From the NCBI GenBank assembly GCA_963662175.1, contig OY759217.1:17796562-17860561 (forward strand): a DNA stretch of 64,000 nucleotides, written 5' to 3'. This DNA comes from Aradus depressus. Its lineage: Eukaryota > Arthropoda > Insecta > Hemiptera > Aradidae. A program made the translations under genes and the position numbers. Positions within the stretch are counted from its first letter, which is position 1, and every line of letters starts with the position of its first letter. The notes under the pieces are model-generated. The model was not told the origin of the DNA. It saw only the letters and a list, made by a program, of their open reading frames with translations, and made no database searches. Below are positions 10,976 through 22,185 of this stretch, in pieces.

Positions 10976-13900
10976 TTTACGTGTTTTGAATTCATATTTT
11001 TATGTGCACTTGAAATTTGTAGTTTAGTTCGTGATTGCGTTAACGAACCGATCTGATCAGTTGAAGTACGTATTGTTGTTGAGCTTTTTTGCGTTTATTT
11101 GTCTTCCTTAAATTACTTACATGATACATGTGTGCACATACATGAGCAGAGAGTGACTGTATGTCACTTCTGCTTAAAGAAATATTTCGATAGTACTGTC
11201 GATAGTTTCAAACTATCGATATCGCCATTGATAGTTTTACACCCCTGTTCTTCCATCCAAATTGGCTTATAACTTCCCACAGACCTGCATCCATGACCCC
11301 CATGGTCAAAAAATCTTAAATAAATAAAAAAAAACATGTAACAAAAATTATTTTATTGATGATTTTGTTTGGCATTTATTAAATTGTAAAGTACTAGAAT
11401 ATACAGGCAAAAAACATTCGTATACGGTTTGGTAGCTGGTCTTCTCGGAAGGGCAGGTTCGCTAGCACTATCAGTGTGAGCATTGTATACAGGGTTCCTC
11501 TTGCTGTCGTCTCTAGCATGTTTTCGTTATCTGCAATTGAGAAACAAAATATAAGTTTTATGTTGTAATTACAAATATCCTAGTTCCGAGGCGGCATTAT
11601 TTTTGAGGTGCAAGAAGACAACTTTTTTCTACTCTTATTATTAGTTAGTTATTGTGAATGGATTTACAAGGTCATATCGCCTACTACCAGAACGCTCTTG
11701 CGTCGCTCTGGTGGACATAAGCGTGAATCTACTATGGGAGTCCTAAATTTTGCCTATCCTAAATTTTATTCACCTAGGGTACGGGTCCAACGAGTACTTG
11801 ACATCGTACAGGCTGGGGACCATCGCTTAACGTCCCATCCGAAAGACAGCGTGTTCCAAGGTTTTTTTTTACCTCCCAGTTAAAAGAAACTAAAGGCCGC
11901 GGTCCCTTACAATATCACTGTTATTATTATTTTTTTTTTTAATTCATCTGACGAAATGATACTGATTTATCAAATACCGGGCCCCAAGAAATTTATTTTA
12001 AGAGCCTAATTGGTAGTTTTAATAGATTTATCGGCCAAAAGGAAGCGGAGGAGGGCTTTAGGGGGAAGGTTTAACACAAAAACTTCAATAACTGCCGTTG
12101 TAATGAATATGTTGACACGATATTTCATATGTAAATTCAAAGCTCTATAAGGACGATCGGAAGGGAGGGGGGCTCGACTCAAATACCATAATAACTGCTG
12201 TTGTAATGAATATGTTGACACGATATTTCATATGTAAATTCAAAGCAGTGGAAGAATGAAAACAATTAATTCATGTTGGGGAAGTTCATAGCTGGTGATA
12301 TACCCTCAATTATTTTTTCTTGTCAATAGTATATTTAATTTGAAAATACATTTTCCTAAATATACAATTTTCGACCGTGTTAATAGATAAAGTAACTCTA
12401 ACTAACCTGTACTCAGTGTCATGTTTCTTCTTGAAGATTCAGACTAACAATGATTTCGATAGTGCTCTACTCTCTGATAAGTCAATTTGTATTAATATTT
12501 TGATTGTGTATTGTTCGATCCCGTATTGTATTTTTTCAATCTGCTTTTTGTTTCCTATTTGCCATTGTTTAAAATCTTTCCCTGGAATCTTTTTTTTTTA
12601 TGTTTCTATGATTCATGTTATTTTCTCACATCTGTTCTTTTGTTTCATCTTAATTTTCTACGTATACGTCATATTTACTTTTTTATACCTTAGCATGTTA
12701 GGAAGTATTGTAATCGTGAACAAATTCGAGATCCAGTTTTCAGCGGAATTACACGTTTTGAATTCTCTAAACTCGATTTTACCATTCTCCATACCATGTG
12801 TGTGTGTCTAGAATTTTAACAACACAAAAACTATTGTAACCAATGTATTGACACGAAATTTCATATGTAAATTCAAAACCTGATAAGGGCGCGATAACTA
12901 TTAATTTTAAGCGGAATAATAATAATAATAATAAATTTATTTCCGTTTAACCAATACATGGTGATACGTCAAAAGAATTTGTACATTAAGATAGCTTATA
13001 AATTGAGTCTTAACTACTTGAGTCTAACACATCTAAGATTAGTAGCAATAACAAAACTATTTAAAAAAAGTAAAATGAATTACAAATAAATACCTAAAAA
13101 AAATATGAGTATATAAAAAAAATAATACTAATGGGTTTTACTAAAAAAAATATGAGTATATAAAAAAAATAATACTAATGGGTTTTTTTTAACTCCCTGA
13201 TGAAAAAAAATGAGAGCCTCGGCCGAGTTTCGAACCCGCGATCTTGAGCTTATAGGCAAGCACGCTATCTATAATTGGACTGGTTAATTAAATTGACCCC
13301 ATCCAAAAGTTTTGTAAATCGGCACCAAAGCTTATGGTATCTAGTCCTAGGGTTTTGTGATATATTTATTTGGTGGGAGGCCATAACAGTATAAGTTAAA
13401 AAAAAGTCAATTTTTCAGGAGAACAGAAAATGTCTTTTGCCACTGGACAAAGTTTTTTTTAACTGCCAAAACATTAGGTGTACACGACGTGAGAGACATT
13501 AACCGACTTGTCCTCTTCTCACCACTTCTAGAGATTGACTTCACATTGTGAAATATGTAATAATATTATTTTAGCCAAAAATGGACTTGAACTCTTTTTC
13601 CCGCTCATCAAGGTTTTACTTTAGCACTAGCTTTCCGAGTCTTGACGGCACTCATTATTCTGAATGGCCATCGACCGGCTCTTATGTCGAGGATTATTTT
13701 CATCTGTTACATGTTTCTTCACCGCTATACTAAAAAAAATTAATAAATAAATTTACTTTCACTGTTCGGGACCATAGCTTAAAAGTATATCATTGTAAGA
13801 ATCTTCTTATACAACCGAAAAGAGATAATGTTTTTTCTGTTTATGGTTTGTTTTGAGTGATTCGTACCAAACTTATTCTCAGAGTAATTCCAACTATTCA

Positions 13901-16900
13901 CTCGGTAGCTAAATAATTATTGTTCTATTCTTACAAATAGTTCCTAACAGATGATGTGTGTTGTTACAGCGAGCTGACCCACATAGTGTCGGATGTGATC
14001 TCAGACCCGACCCTGCCCAGGACGGAGCAGCATCCGTGTCCTAAGTGTAACCATCGGGAGGCTGTCTTCTTCCAGGCACAGACCCGCCGAGCTGAGGTAT
14101 GTACGTCAGTCTGTCTATTCGACAGTTCGAAGAAACCTTGGCATATTGGGACAGACCAATGTTGGATTTCGTAGTTCATTTCACTATTCTCAGAGCTATT
14201 TCGACGCTTAGGGTGAAACATCAATCTTTTCAGCCTTACTAATATAAAGGTTATAACTTTAACCATTTCTCATCGAGATGAAATTTAACTTTTTCATTGA
14301 TTTTGTTTGACGCTATGATGTAAATAGGAATGCTAGCTTACTGAGTTCAAGATCACGGGTTCGGAACCCGGCCGAAGCCTTTTAGGTTTTTTATTTTTGA
14401 GATAAAAAGCTTGAGCACGATGTTTTTCGGTGTTGGTCCCGAGCCTGTGCGGTGAGGTACTCGTTAAAGACCCCCACCCTGGGTGCTCCCACTATAGAGT
14501 CGGGCTCATGTCCACTAGAGTGACGAAAGTGCGCTCTGATAGTAAGCGATATGACTTCGTAGTTAATGTCCCCTTCCCTGTGTACAGATTTATTCGGTCC
14601 AAAATTTGGTCTGTGGTTTGTTCTTTCTTAAGAGTGTCATCGTTTCATTTTATCTATTATAGCTTCTTTTATCTTTTTGTGACAGTCTCTTTTCTTAGCT
14701 CACTCAATCTTTGATATTTTATTATCAAAATAGTCAACTAAGTTTAAAAAAATTTTTGTTTTAGTTAGTCAAAAAATAATATGCATAATATGCAATTTAT
14801 TATCTGTCATTGACTTCACACCTTCAAGAGAAAAAAGGAATTAACACATTTAAATGACGCATAATATGTGTAAATAAAATGTGTTATTTATTTTTTGTGA
14901 AAACACTCGTTTTTCATTTTCGATCCCCTTTTGGTTGCTTTGAGAGAGATGCAAATTGTGGCAAATCGTAGAATCTGACTTTTAAAAATTCGTAAATTGG
15001 CAAAGTTTCGAATATCGAATATATATTTTTCATTATTCTAGAAGTACTCTTCAATTGAGTCTTTGTAAAGTAAGGAATGTGGCACATTTGCTATTTTGCT
15101 TTGTCCACTATCCTTTCGAAAATTGTTTCTAAGCACTGCTAAGTTGAGAGTATGTCACATTCTATTTATGCTATTATCATATTCATAATTATAGTTTAAA
15201 TTATTTTAATTTATTTAAATTAGTTATGAATTAAAGCTGTAGCCTCCTTGTATTGAATGTGTCATCGACCTTTTGATTCTAAAAATAAAAATAAAACTGT
15301 TTGTTTGTGTGTCTATGTACACGTTAACTCTCATTAGAATGGATGTATCGAGAGGAAATTTCATATGTGTATCCAGAACCCTCTAAGGACGACACCTATT
15401 GTTTTTCAGTCAAATCGGCCAAATATAAGGGGGGGAGGCTCAACTCAACAGTCCGAATAACTGCTTATGTAATGATGTAGACATGATATTTTATATTTAA
15501 ATTCAAAGCCCCATAAGGATGGCACCTATCAATTTTCCGAGAAATCGTTCAAAGGGAATGGGGGATCAGACCAGGGGGGCTCGACTCAAAAACCCTAATA
15601 ACTGCCGGTGTAATGAATGTATTGACACACTATTTAGTATGAGGAATCCAAAGCAACTATGTAAGTATAATTTTGAGTTTTAGCCCAAACAGTAGATTGA
15701 GAGAGGGGGCAACAACGTGATTGATTAATTCGTGGTGGGGAAATACTTAAACTTTGATTCACCGACAACTTTTTTTTTTTTCGTGGAAAATAGTAGATTT
15801 TTACATTGGATAGTTTACATTTTTATCGACGATATACTCGTTGTAGCACAGACTTGTTTAATATAGGATCAACAGTCCGGACCACTATAGGAACTCTCCT
15901 GTTATCTGTTGTTTGATGAAGCTCCCACATTTACCTTCTGAGGTAAGGCCATGAGAATGTTTAAACGGTTCCCCCTCAGAATTATGTAAATATTATGGTT
16001 GTTAGTTGAATTTATTAATATGAAATTGAATCTCGAAGAGCTCACTTTGTGGAATGATTATCTAATGATGTAGTAAAGATAAGTTCCTTGTATTTTTTTC
16101 AAAACTGCAGTTATACCGCAGACCGCAAAACTATAACATCATCTCTTGCGTTAATAGCCGGTCACTACAACCCCTCAACCCGCAAGACCCCCTTAAGATA
16201 ATAGCCAGCCACTTTAAACATATAACAATGAAGGCCCCAGGAGAGTATCCATACCTCTAACCATCCACCACCGTATTTCTCTCAAGCCCTATTTTTATTT
16301 ATTCACAAATATTTTTCACCTGACGTTCGTAAGTATAGAGCGAAATATAATCCGGCGGCGGATCTATCGTTTGTAGCTTAACGGAAGTATTTTTGTATCG
16401 AAAATTTAAAAATCAGTAACATATATACTCTCAAAATGTATAAAATTATCTTTACGAGAAATTAAAGAATAAATTAATGTGTGTCAGTTTTGACCATCGA
16501 TGTAATAAGATGCGGGGAGAGATCTGGTCATTAAAAACGAACTCGTAGAGTTTTTGCCAAGCTTTCGGCATTGTGCCTACTTCAGGGCCTGTACTAACAT
16601 ATATATAACACGTCCCCAAGAAAACTGCCATAACTCAGAAAATAAGTCGTTTCCAGGAGAGGGAAATGAAAATTAATAATTTTCAGATTAGCTAATTTTC
16701 AAGGTAATAGTTATTATGACTCATGCCCGGGCTTTAACTACGGAGTCATATGGCCTACTACCAGAGCGCTCTTTCGTCGCTCTGGTGGACATGAGTCCGA
16801 CTCTACTATGGGAGTCCTAAATTTTGCCTACCCTAAATATCTTATTCACCTAGGGTAGCGGGTCTTTAACGAGTACCTGACATCGTACAGGCTCGGAACC

Positions 16901-19900
16901 ATCGCTTAACGTTCCATCCGAAGGACGACGTGCTTCAGTTTATTTTCCCTCCCAGATAAAATAAACTAAGGGCCTCTGACGGGTTTCGAACCCACTACAT
17001 TGAGCTCAGAAGACAAGCACGCATACCACTGAGCTACCGGCGCCCCTTTCAAGATAATACATATTTATACAAATGTTTATTTTTTATTTTTTTAATGTCA
17101 TTAGTATATGTATAGACTAATATATTAGAATCAAAGTGTTCCAAGTGACATTTTTGAAGATTTTTCGTTAAGTACAAAATCGGGTACAAAAATGATAGTT
17201 CTGTTCAGGAAAAAAGTTGTACAAGTGAAATCCTAGCCAATGCTGAGATCAAGTGGCAAATCACTTATTCCATTTTGGTGACATGAACAAGTAACTTAAA
17301 CATATCAATGGTGACCTTGAAATCAAGATTTTTATTCAATTTTATGGTTTGCTAACAGCAACTTTCATCATGAAAGCAGGAAACAAAATATTTCCGGTTT
17401 CGATAAATTATAGATTTTTTAAATCAGTCGAGAACTTAATGCACAGTTTCTTCAAAGTTTTAAAAATGTCACTTAGACCACTTTGATTCTAAATTTTGCT
17501 TAGATTTTTATTTTTATTCATAAAAAAATTGCAAACATCTCCATTGTTGTGGTGGTCTTAGCTAAATTTTTTTCATGAATCAAAGCTTCGATGCGCGAGG
17601 CCCCTCATTGTTAGGATACATTTCTGAGTTTGATAAAACTTGATCGTTTGATAAAACTTGATCGTTTGAAAAAAAAATATATTTTTGTAATTTCCATAAC
17701 TTACTGATTATTCTTCCCAAAGTATGAAGGATAGTCGGAATAAACGAAAAAAACGTAAAATATCACAAAAGGTCTTACAAAATTTAGGAAAATAGTTATT
17801 ATCTAACAAAAATTTAAGATGTATGTTGGGAATATTATTCTTTCCCAAAGTATGAACAATAGTAAGAATAAACGAAAAACTTTACAACGTAGATTCATAA
17901 AGTCTTGAAAAATGTAGGAATAAAAGCATCTAACAAAATACGGAAAAATGCATGGTACTATGTACTTCTACATTTTGACATTAAACGAAAATCGAAAATT
18001 TTCGAGTTATGACAGTTTTCTTAGGGACGTACAATATATAGCAATAATTTCATATAAGATAAAAAGATAAAAATTAAATATTGCTAAACAAAACTTATAT
18101 CATAAATCAAAATATGCTATTATAATGATTATTAATTTGGTTACATTCACTTGGTTCCGTGAGGTAGTTATTTATGCATGAGCAAAGGGGAGGGGGGAAG
18201 GGTTAAATAGATTCAGGATTCTCAATGAGGATCTCATCGTTACATAATCTATTATGATACAGTGAACCTCTGCAACGGACAATTTTCTTGGTCCCGTGAT
18301 TGTCCGTTGCAACGGACCAAGAAAATTGTCCGTTGCAGAGGGGTGTCCGTTGAGCAGGGTTTAAAAAAAAACAAAAAAACTTCATTATATGTATTGTAGT
18401 AGATCCATATACAAAACGTTTAATTTGCTTTTATGTTCAATACTACATATATAGGTAATAAACAATATACAATTAGATAAAAACACACATAATAATAGTT
18501 ATTATGGATTTAAAGTTAATAAACCAAACAGTAGGTATGTATGCCTGTTTCACAAACAGCGAATTCTACGAATAATAAAAAGTAAGGTGTTGTGGGACGA
18601 GATTTCTCATAGAAATAACAGTCGTTGCCCTCCCACTATGGTTAAAGGAGGTCGCTATGCCGTGTGGGTTGGAGGTACCACTGATGATGACGCTTGAAAA
18701 GCGGTTCCGGTCAAAAATAAAACAGTGGGACGACAACGTCTTTTATTTCTATTAATAATAAAAAACATTCAAAACTACATATTACAAATGAATTCTTTTG
18801 TACATGTGAATTAATCTCTTGACGAAAAATTGGTTTTACGCGTCTGTTAGAGCGGTGTCCGTAGCGAGGGGGGTCAAAATAAATTGTTTTCCTATACTTC
18901 GGGCTGGGACATCGCAAAATTGTCCGTAAGGAGAGGTGTCCGTCGGAGAGGGGTGTCCTTAAAGAGGGGTTTTACTGTACTTTTTAGTTAAAGTCCAATT
19001 TATTTATTTATGATTTGTTTAATTTTTTACTGTTTTATCTTTACTTGTTTGCTGTGTTTTCGTTTCTTTTTAGTTTTACTGTTTACATTTTAATTTTTTT
19101 GCTATGTTAAGAAACGAGTTGTTCTTTGTATTTAATGATCATATTTTCACTTTGACACGTAAAAACTTTTAAAAAATGGGTAATGCTGGAGAATATGGTG
19201 TTGACAAAGGAAGTTGTTTACTCCTTCGATATGCAAGCCAAAACTCCCTGGACGAAAGTTCGCAAAAACAGATTCCCAGAAATAGTTCAAAAGAAAAATC
19301 TCCTTACAGAAATCATGCTCATACTCAAAAAGCTTTTGAAGTCTTCGATATTATGAGCAAACAACACTTGATGTGCGATGTAGAATATGTTAATACAGGC
19401 CCTGACCATAAGCATCTATCTTTCCGAAAGAATGAATAACGTAATTATTCAGTTGATTAACCACAAGACTATACTTTCCATCTTATAGGAAGCGGAAAAA
19501 AATTAATTAAGATTCCAGTATTGGTAAGGTAGTATTAATCAATGAATATTTGAGAGTCGTGGATTCTAGGAGTCCTCCATACATTTTGATTTATCCGTGG
19601 TGCCCGCCCCTATCATTACGCCGGTTAATCGGGAGTAGTGTATTTATCTTCTTCATGATACCAAAGTGATTATAATGAATTCAGTTCATAAATTATGTAA
19701 TTAAATAATATTTTTTCACACGCCATTTTTAAGGGAGTGCTGGTGATGACTGGATTCTCCCCTCACGCCTCTCTGTCCTTTCGACGCCCCATCTCCTGGT
19801 CTTCTTCCACTGCTGGTCAGTGGATGGTTGGGCAGTGTGGTGGGAGGGTCAGCGCTGGTCTCGCGCCGCCTCCCCCCCTCTCCACTAGTTGGAGAGTGGT

Positions 19901-20268
19901 ATATGGCAGTGTACGGGAGTCCTACTGGTGCTGTCCTCGTCCAGTTTCTTATATATTTTTATTTTTTTTATTTTTATTATTTTTTTAGGTATTATTTTGT
20001 GATCATTCATATATTTTTTGCTTCTTATTATGTTTTAAATATTTTGTATTATTATTTTATCATGTATTCTTATAGTCATCATTTCTGCTTATTGTTATTT
20101 TGTTTTGTACATATTGTAGAATAAATATATAAAAAACTAATAATAATAATAATAATAATATTTATTTCTCGAGAATACATTGTTTTTTGTTTTTTTTAAT
20201 TTCAGGAAGAGATGAGGCTGTATTACGTCTGTACCAGTGTACATTGCACACATCGTTGGACTGAATAA
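6921..20268 (+). CDS. RpII15 / POLR2I: DNA-directed RNA polymerase II subunit RPB9 (five exons)
   Basis: Coding exons 6921-6994, 7901-7955, 9838-9911, 13970-14096 and 20206-20268 join to a 130-residue protein (family about 125-129). All introns are GT-AG. RPB9 is the small zinc-ribbon subunit at the Pol II lobe/jaw; it acts in start-site selection, fidelity and TFIIS-stimulated cleavage in the nucleus. Both zinc ribbons are complete: C22/C25 with C44/C47, and C91/C94 with C119/C124. The C-terminal zinc ribbon and the terminal HRWTE match the family. The ATG at 6921 starts [20 protein letters not shown]; the N-terminal tail before GPGFVGIR varies among orthologues. An AATAAA overlaps the stop codon (20264-20269). 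Introns, especially intron 4 (6.1 kb), have absorbed transposons. Neighbours: an unrecognised gene end upstream and the convergent antiporter downstream. Confidence 0.97.
6998..7900. other. RPB9 intron 1
   Basis: AT-rich intron; no recognisable element or open frame of interest. Confidence 0.7.
7901..7955 (+). CDS. RpII15 / POLR2I: RPB9 exon 2 (residues 25-43)
   Basis: TTTTGTTTTAG|C completes C25, then [18 protein letters not shown], ending GCA|GTAAGT in phase 0. This is the conserved loop between the two cysteine pairs. Confidence 0.97.
7956..8990. other. RPB9 intron 2, left part
   Basis: AT-rich with a (A)n run at 8387-8400 and no supported gene. The small open frames lack conservation signals. 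Confidence 0.6.
8992..9262 (+). repeat. SINE copy
   Basis: Diverged tRNA-like head (ATAGCTCAGAGG) and body, with the conserved end AAAGCCCGGGCATGAGTCAC. Lies in RPB9 intron 2. Confidence 0.8.
9280..9560 (+). repeat. CTGGGGAAGT-family repeat
   Basis: Opens TTTACTCACCCAGCTAT and closes with the GGGAGAGCGAAAACGTAATT block and a degenerate AGGAAGTAC end. About 280 bp; internal unit CTGCCGATGTAATGAAT. Confidence 0.75.
9838..9911 (+). CDS. RpII15 / POLR2I: RPB9 exon 3 (residues 44-67)
   Basis: CTTTCAG|TGC opens with C44-x2-C47 and continues [20 protein letters not shown]. The donor GA|GTAAGT is repeated 14 nt downstream (GAGTAAGT again at 9924); use of the second would shift the frame, so the first is chosen. 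Confidence 0.97.
10219..10610 (+). repeat. CTGGGGAAGT-family repeat
   Basis: TTTACTTCTCCAGATATACG start, the AGGGGAAGTTATGTAATCGG block, and two internal units around CTGCCGATGTAATGAATG. The far end is replaced by the BED-hAT relic. Confidence 0.75.
10687..10845 (+). pseudogene. BED-type zinc finger, N-terminus of a hAT transposase
   Basis: One frame reads [20 protein letters not shown] followed by [19 protein letters not shown]. The aromatic-rich start, C-x2-C and H-x3/4-H spacing and the TSNLKHHL ending match BED fingers that recruit hAT transposases to DNA. The only nearby ATG (10683) is one frame off, and a TGA follows at 10843, so the gene is broken. The catalytic and hATC regions are absent. 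Confidence 0.7.
10935..10975. repeat. (TA)n microsatellite
   Basis: About 40 bp of alternating TA inside the BED-hAT relic. Confidence 0.9.
11640..11912 (-). repeat. SINE copy, tRNA-like head missing
   Basis: Body from TTATTGTGAATGG through CGTCCCATCCGAAAGAC to AACTAAAGGCCGCGGTCCC on the complementary strand; the head is lost. Confidence 0.8.
12040..12310 (+). repeat. CTGGGGAAGT-family repeat with duplicated unit
   Basis: Two near-identical internal units (TGTAATGAATATGTTGACAC at about 12100 and 12200) and the end GGGGAAGTTCATAGCTGGTG. Confidence 0.75.
12700..12930 (+). repeat. CTGGGGAAGT-family repeat, fragment
   Basis: The AATCGTGAACAAATTCGAGATC block and one internal unit, followed by (AAT)n at 12912-12935. 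Confidence 0.7.
13094..13187. repeat. Tandem duplication, 47-bp unit
   Basis: The unit CTAAAAAAAATATGAGTAT..ACTAATGGGTTT occurs twice (13094 and 13141) with almost no change. Confidence 0.85.
13190..13280 (-). repeat. SINE head only (tRNA-like)
   Basis: Complement of a tRNA-like region with the B-box sequence GGGTTCGAAACTCGGCC; no body present. Confidence 0.65.
13970..14096 (+). CDS. RpII15 / POLR2I: RPB9 exon 4 (residues 68-110)
   Basis: TTGTTACAG|C completes D68, then [20 protein letters not shown] and the CPKC pair of the second ribbon, ending CGAGCTGAG|GTATGT. It also holds the [12 protein letters not shown] strand of the C-terminal domain. Confidence 0.97.
14330..14570 (+). repeat. SINE copy
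   Basis: Head with GGGTTCGGAACCCGGCC (B box), body and end ACTTCGTAGTTAATGTCC. It carries a short internal deletion near 14480. Lies in RPB9 intron 4, 0.25 kb after exon 4. Confidence 0.8.
14572..15254. other. RPB9 intron 4, unannotated AT-rich part
   Basis: No gene or recognised repeat. Short palindromic AT stretches only. Confidence 0.6.
15255..15790 (+). repeat. CTGGGGAAGT-family repeat, long copy
   Basis: Four internal unit-like blocks, then GATTGAGAGAGGG..AACGTGATTG, GGTGGGGAAATACTT and GATTCACCGACAACTTTTTT at the end. The final T-rich run recurs in other copies, suggesting the true terminus. Confidence 0.8.
15795..16595. other. RPB9 intron 4, unannotated part
   Basis: Includes a modestly GC-richer patch (16120-16270); no open frame or element recognised. 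Confidence 0.55.
16710..17046 (-). repeat. Full-length SINE with target duplication
   Basis: Complete copy from tRNA-like head (GAGCTACCGGCGCCCC on plus) to tail. The 13-bp flanks TTTCAAGGTAATA (16697-16709) and TTTCAAGATAATA (17047-17059) are a target-site duplication with one mismatch. Confidence 0.92.
17127..17494. repeat. Inner inverted-repeat element
   Basis: About 38-bp arms: TTAGAATCAAAGTGTTCCAA at 17127 and the complement GACCACTTTGATTCTAAA ending 17494. About 370 bp; no coding content. Confidence 0.75.
17706..17940. repeat. Two diverged direct repeats of about 110 bp
   Basis: ATTCTTCCCAAAGTATGAAG..AATAAACGAAAAA at 17711 recurs at about 17838 with substitutions. Both lie inside the 16601-18042 element. 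Confidence 0.7.
18260..18977. mobile_element. pogo-like MITE
   Basis: Starts CAGTGAACCTCTGCAACGG and ends AGAGGGGTTTTACTG, bordered by TA on each side (18258-18259, 18978-18979). The termini repeat TGTCCGT-type blocks several times. About 718 bp; no transposase. It contains a hammerhead-like repeat at about 18585-18790. Confidence 0.8.
18585..18790. repeat. Repeat related to 61919-62035, partly inverted, degenerate hammerhead-like core
   Basis: TACCACTGATGATGACGCTT at 18676 and AAAACAGTGGGACGACAACG downstream match the repeat at 61928. The sequence before it (GTTGTGGGACGAGATTTCTC) is the far end of that repeat in reverse. Stem II has decayed. Confidence 0.6.
19176..19439 (+). pseudogene. BTB/Kelch-like N-terminal fragment
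   Basis: An 87-codon frame begins [18 protein letters not shown] and contains the segment [20 protein letters not shown] followed by MCDVEYV. That resembles the opening helix and first strand of BTB domains in Kelch-like ubiquitin-ligase adaptors (H--xAF--M--L-----LCDV). The match stops after about 30 residues, where no BTB core or Kelch repeats follow. It lies in RPB9 intron 4 on the same strand. It may be a captured exon, a decayed retrocopy, or a chance-preserved fragment; I cannot see an expressed gene here. Confidence 0.4.
19731..20160 (+). other. GC-richer segment ending in (AAT)n
   Basis: 19731-19950 is GC-rich and contains TCAGCGCTGG like the 3' part of the Jockey relic at 37900. It is followed by T-rich DNA and (AAT)7. 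It may be a LINE 3' end, but no coding sequence is seen. Confidence 0.4.
20206..20268 (+). CDS. RpII15 / POLR2I: RPB9 exon 5 (residues 111-130, stop)
   Basis: TTTAATTTCAG|GAAGAG, then [20 protein letters not shown] and TAA. C119 and C124 complete the second zinc site. Confidence 0.97.
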   Translation, partial: EEMRLYYVCTSVHCTHRWTE

Positions 20269-20414
20269 ACAATTTTTTTTTTTTGTAATATTATCACTAA
20301 AAATGGATACGTAATTTAATTTTATTCAAAGCTAAATTATGTACAAAATATGCAGATCAGAGAATTTATTTCTATTATTTTCATAATTTGCAATGTAAAT
20401 TTTATTTAAAATAT

Positions 20415-20545
20415 GTGCAGGTCGAAGCCGCACAAAACTTTCCCTTATAGCTATTTGTGTGGTTTGGAGAAAGATTGAGTATTAGTATCAGTTGGCTAGA
20501 GTAGCCGGACGCTATGGGAAACTTCCGTGTTGCTCCGACCTGCAC
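20415..20545. repeat. 131-bp hairpin MITE
   Basis: Arms start GTGCAGGTCGAAGC and end GCTCCGACCTGCAC; the arms stay complementary for about 30 bp (ACTTTCCC/GGGAAACT). It lies 150 bp after the RPB9 stop. Confidence 0.8.
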
Positions 20546-20549
20546 ACTT

Positions 20550-22010
20550 TTTTTTTTTTATGAATGAATAAAAGTTGATATAGTTCATGATTATTGTTTT
20601 TCTTTCCAACTAACTGCTGAACCTATTCTAACGAAAATTGGTATGTAAAAGAGAATTTGTTTTCAGGAATGAATTGCTTAAAAGTTTGATTTTTTGAATT
20701 GAACGTAAAAACTATCTGATTTTTCGATAAACGTCTAGAGACGTATTAGAAGAGGCCTCTGTGAAACTTGGTCTGAAACAAACCAAAATTGTATAGGCGC
20801 AATCTTAATCGTGCATGCCAAAAATTTAAAATTCAACAAAAATCCGATTTTTAACTAATTTCAAAAAAAATAGAGTGCTTGGAACACACGCCAGAAGTGA
20901 AACTTCTTTTACGATTTTTTAATTTTTTTGTTCTTTAATCCATAAATATTGTTTTATGTTGTATGGGATTTCTCAATTAATTCAACATTTTAGGTGCAAA
21001 CAGTTTTATTTATTGGTTTATTATATTTTTATTTATTTGTTAAATCAACATTATTTTCGTTGTTAGGAACATCAGAAATCACTACGTTTGATTCTAAAGT
21101 ATAGACAATAGGCCTATGGTAAGAGAAATAACGCGAGAGAATAGATAATAAGAATTGAAAAAGAAAAATGACGCCAGCAACGAGCTATGAGCTCGTGGAG
21201 GCGGGGTGGGGAGCGCTCCCATCTACTAGTCCGCCCAACTGCCGCCGAAGAATTACAAAAAAATGAAATGCTTTCACTCACCCCTGTGCGTAAACTACTC
21301 GTTCGATTTCGTCCAATTTGAAATGTAGTTAATTGGTGCCCTCACACATTATACACTTTGGTTTCAAAAAAGGACACTTTAAACCAGTCTTTTTCGGGGA
21401 CGATCTAAAACACTTGTGCGGAGCGAGGGAGGTGTTCAGCGCGTCACATAATTTCCTAACTTACCAGCTTAGTCCTCAAATTGCGTGCGTAAAGAAGTTT
21501 CACTTAAAAAAAAAAAGATTGTACATATGAACGTTAAAGCTGTGCAAAATTGTTATCCTTAACTGAAATGACTACAGTATACAATGTTGTGTTGAGAGTT
21601 TTGTTGAAAGCTGCAGGCCCAATAGAGGTTCACTCTATAGTACAGTGTTCCAAATTGATTCTAAATGGATCCATTATAGTTTCGGGGATATGAGGAACGA
21701 CGGACACTTTCACACATGTGTAGTGAACATACGACATTTTTCAGAAATTTTCTCATTTTGATCCTGAGGTCATAAAACATGAAAAAAAGAACCAAAAACC
21801 CAACTTAAGGGGAAGTAATAATAATAATCAGTTTTATTCAAAATGTTTATATTTTAATGCAAACTTTTAACATTTTGACAATTTTTTTATAATTTATGTA
21901 CTTTATTCGTCTCTTCAGAGAGAATCTGTTACTTAATTTCATTAAATTTATTATATGTTGAAGTTACTGTAATTTGTCAATCGTGCACATTATGAAAACT
22001 TGTAATGAAT
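20550..22010. other. Intergenic DNA between RPB9 and the antiporter
   Basis: AT-rich with one GC-richer patch (21170-21260) and (AAT)n at 21818. No gene supported. Confidence 0.6.
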
Positions 22011-22185
22011 AAACGAAACAAACTTATTTTTGAAATATTGTCTATTCCACAAAACAATTTATACAAAAACTACACCATCGTTTTGTCATATTGTTTTAGT
22101 TAGTGTAATACCGATACCAGTAATTTTTGTATACATTTTTTTGTAAGATAGACAATATTTCAAAAAATAAGTTTGTTATTTATAA
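22011..22185. repeat. Fold-back repeat of the GACAATATTT family
   Basis: Arms AAACTTATTTTTGAAATATT at 22019 and the complement AATATTTCAAAAAATAAGTT ending about 22173. The outer sequences match the fold-back elements at 4456, 44268 and 63555, but the hammerhead-like core has decayed. Confidence 0.7.

Larger units (their letters stand above)
10600..11245. mobile_element. Relic hAT element with BED finger
   Basis: Contains a BED zinc-finger reading frame and palindromic TATCGATAGTTT/AAACTATCGATA sequence near both ends; the right end ATAGTTTTACACCCCTG (to about 11247) resembles a hAT terminus. No convincing left terminus or 8-bp duplication found. A (TA)n microsatellite interrupts it at about 10935-10975. 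Confidence 0.55.
16601..18042. mobile_element. Terminal-inverted-repeat DNA element, superfamily unknown
   Basis: About 40-bp inverted termini: ACGTCCCCAAGAAAACTGCC from about 16611 and the complement GACAGTTTTCTTAGGGACGT ending about 18034. Inside are a SINE (16710-17046) and a smaller inverted-repeat element (17127-17494). No transposase found and no clear target duplication. Confidence 0.65.

Noticed and set aside
12377..12811. 144-codon plus-strand open frame
   Set aside because: Composition is that of AT-rich random translation (F, I, Y, C, L runs), it overlaps a repeat fragment, and no motif or splice structure supports it.
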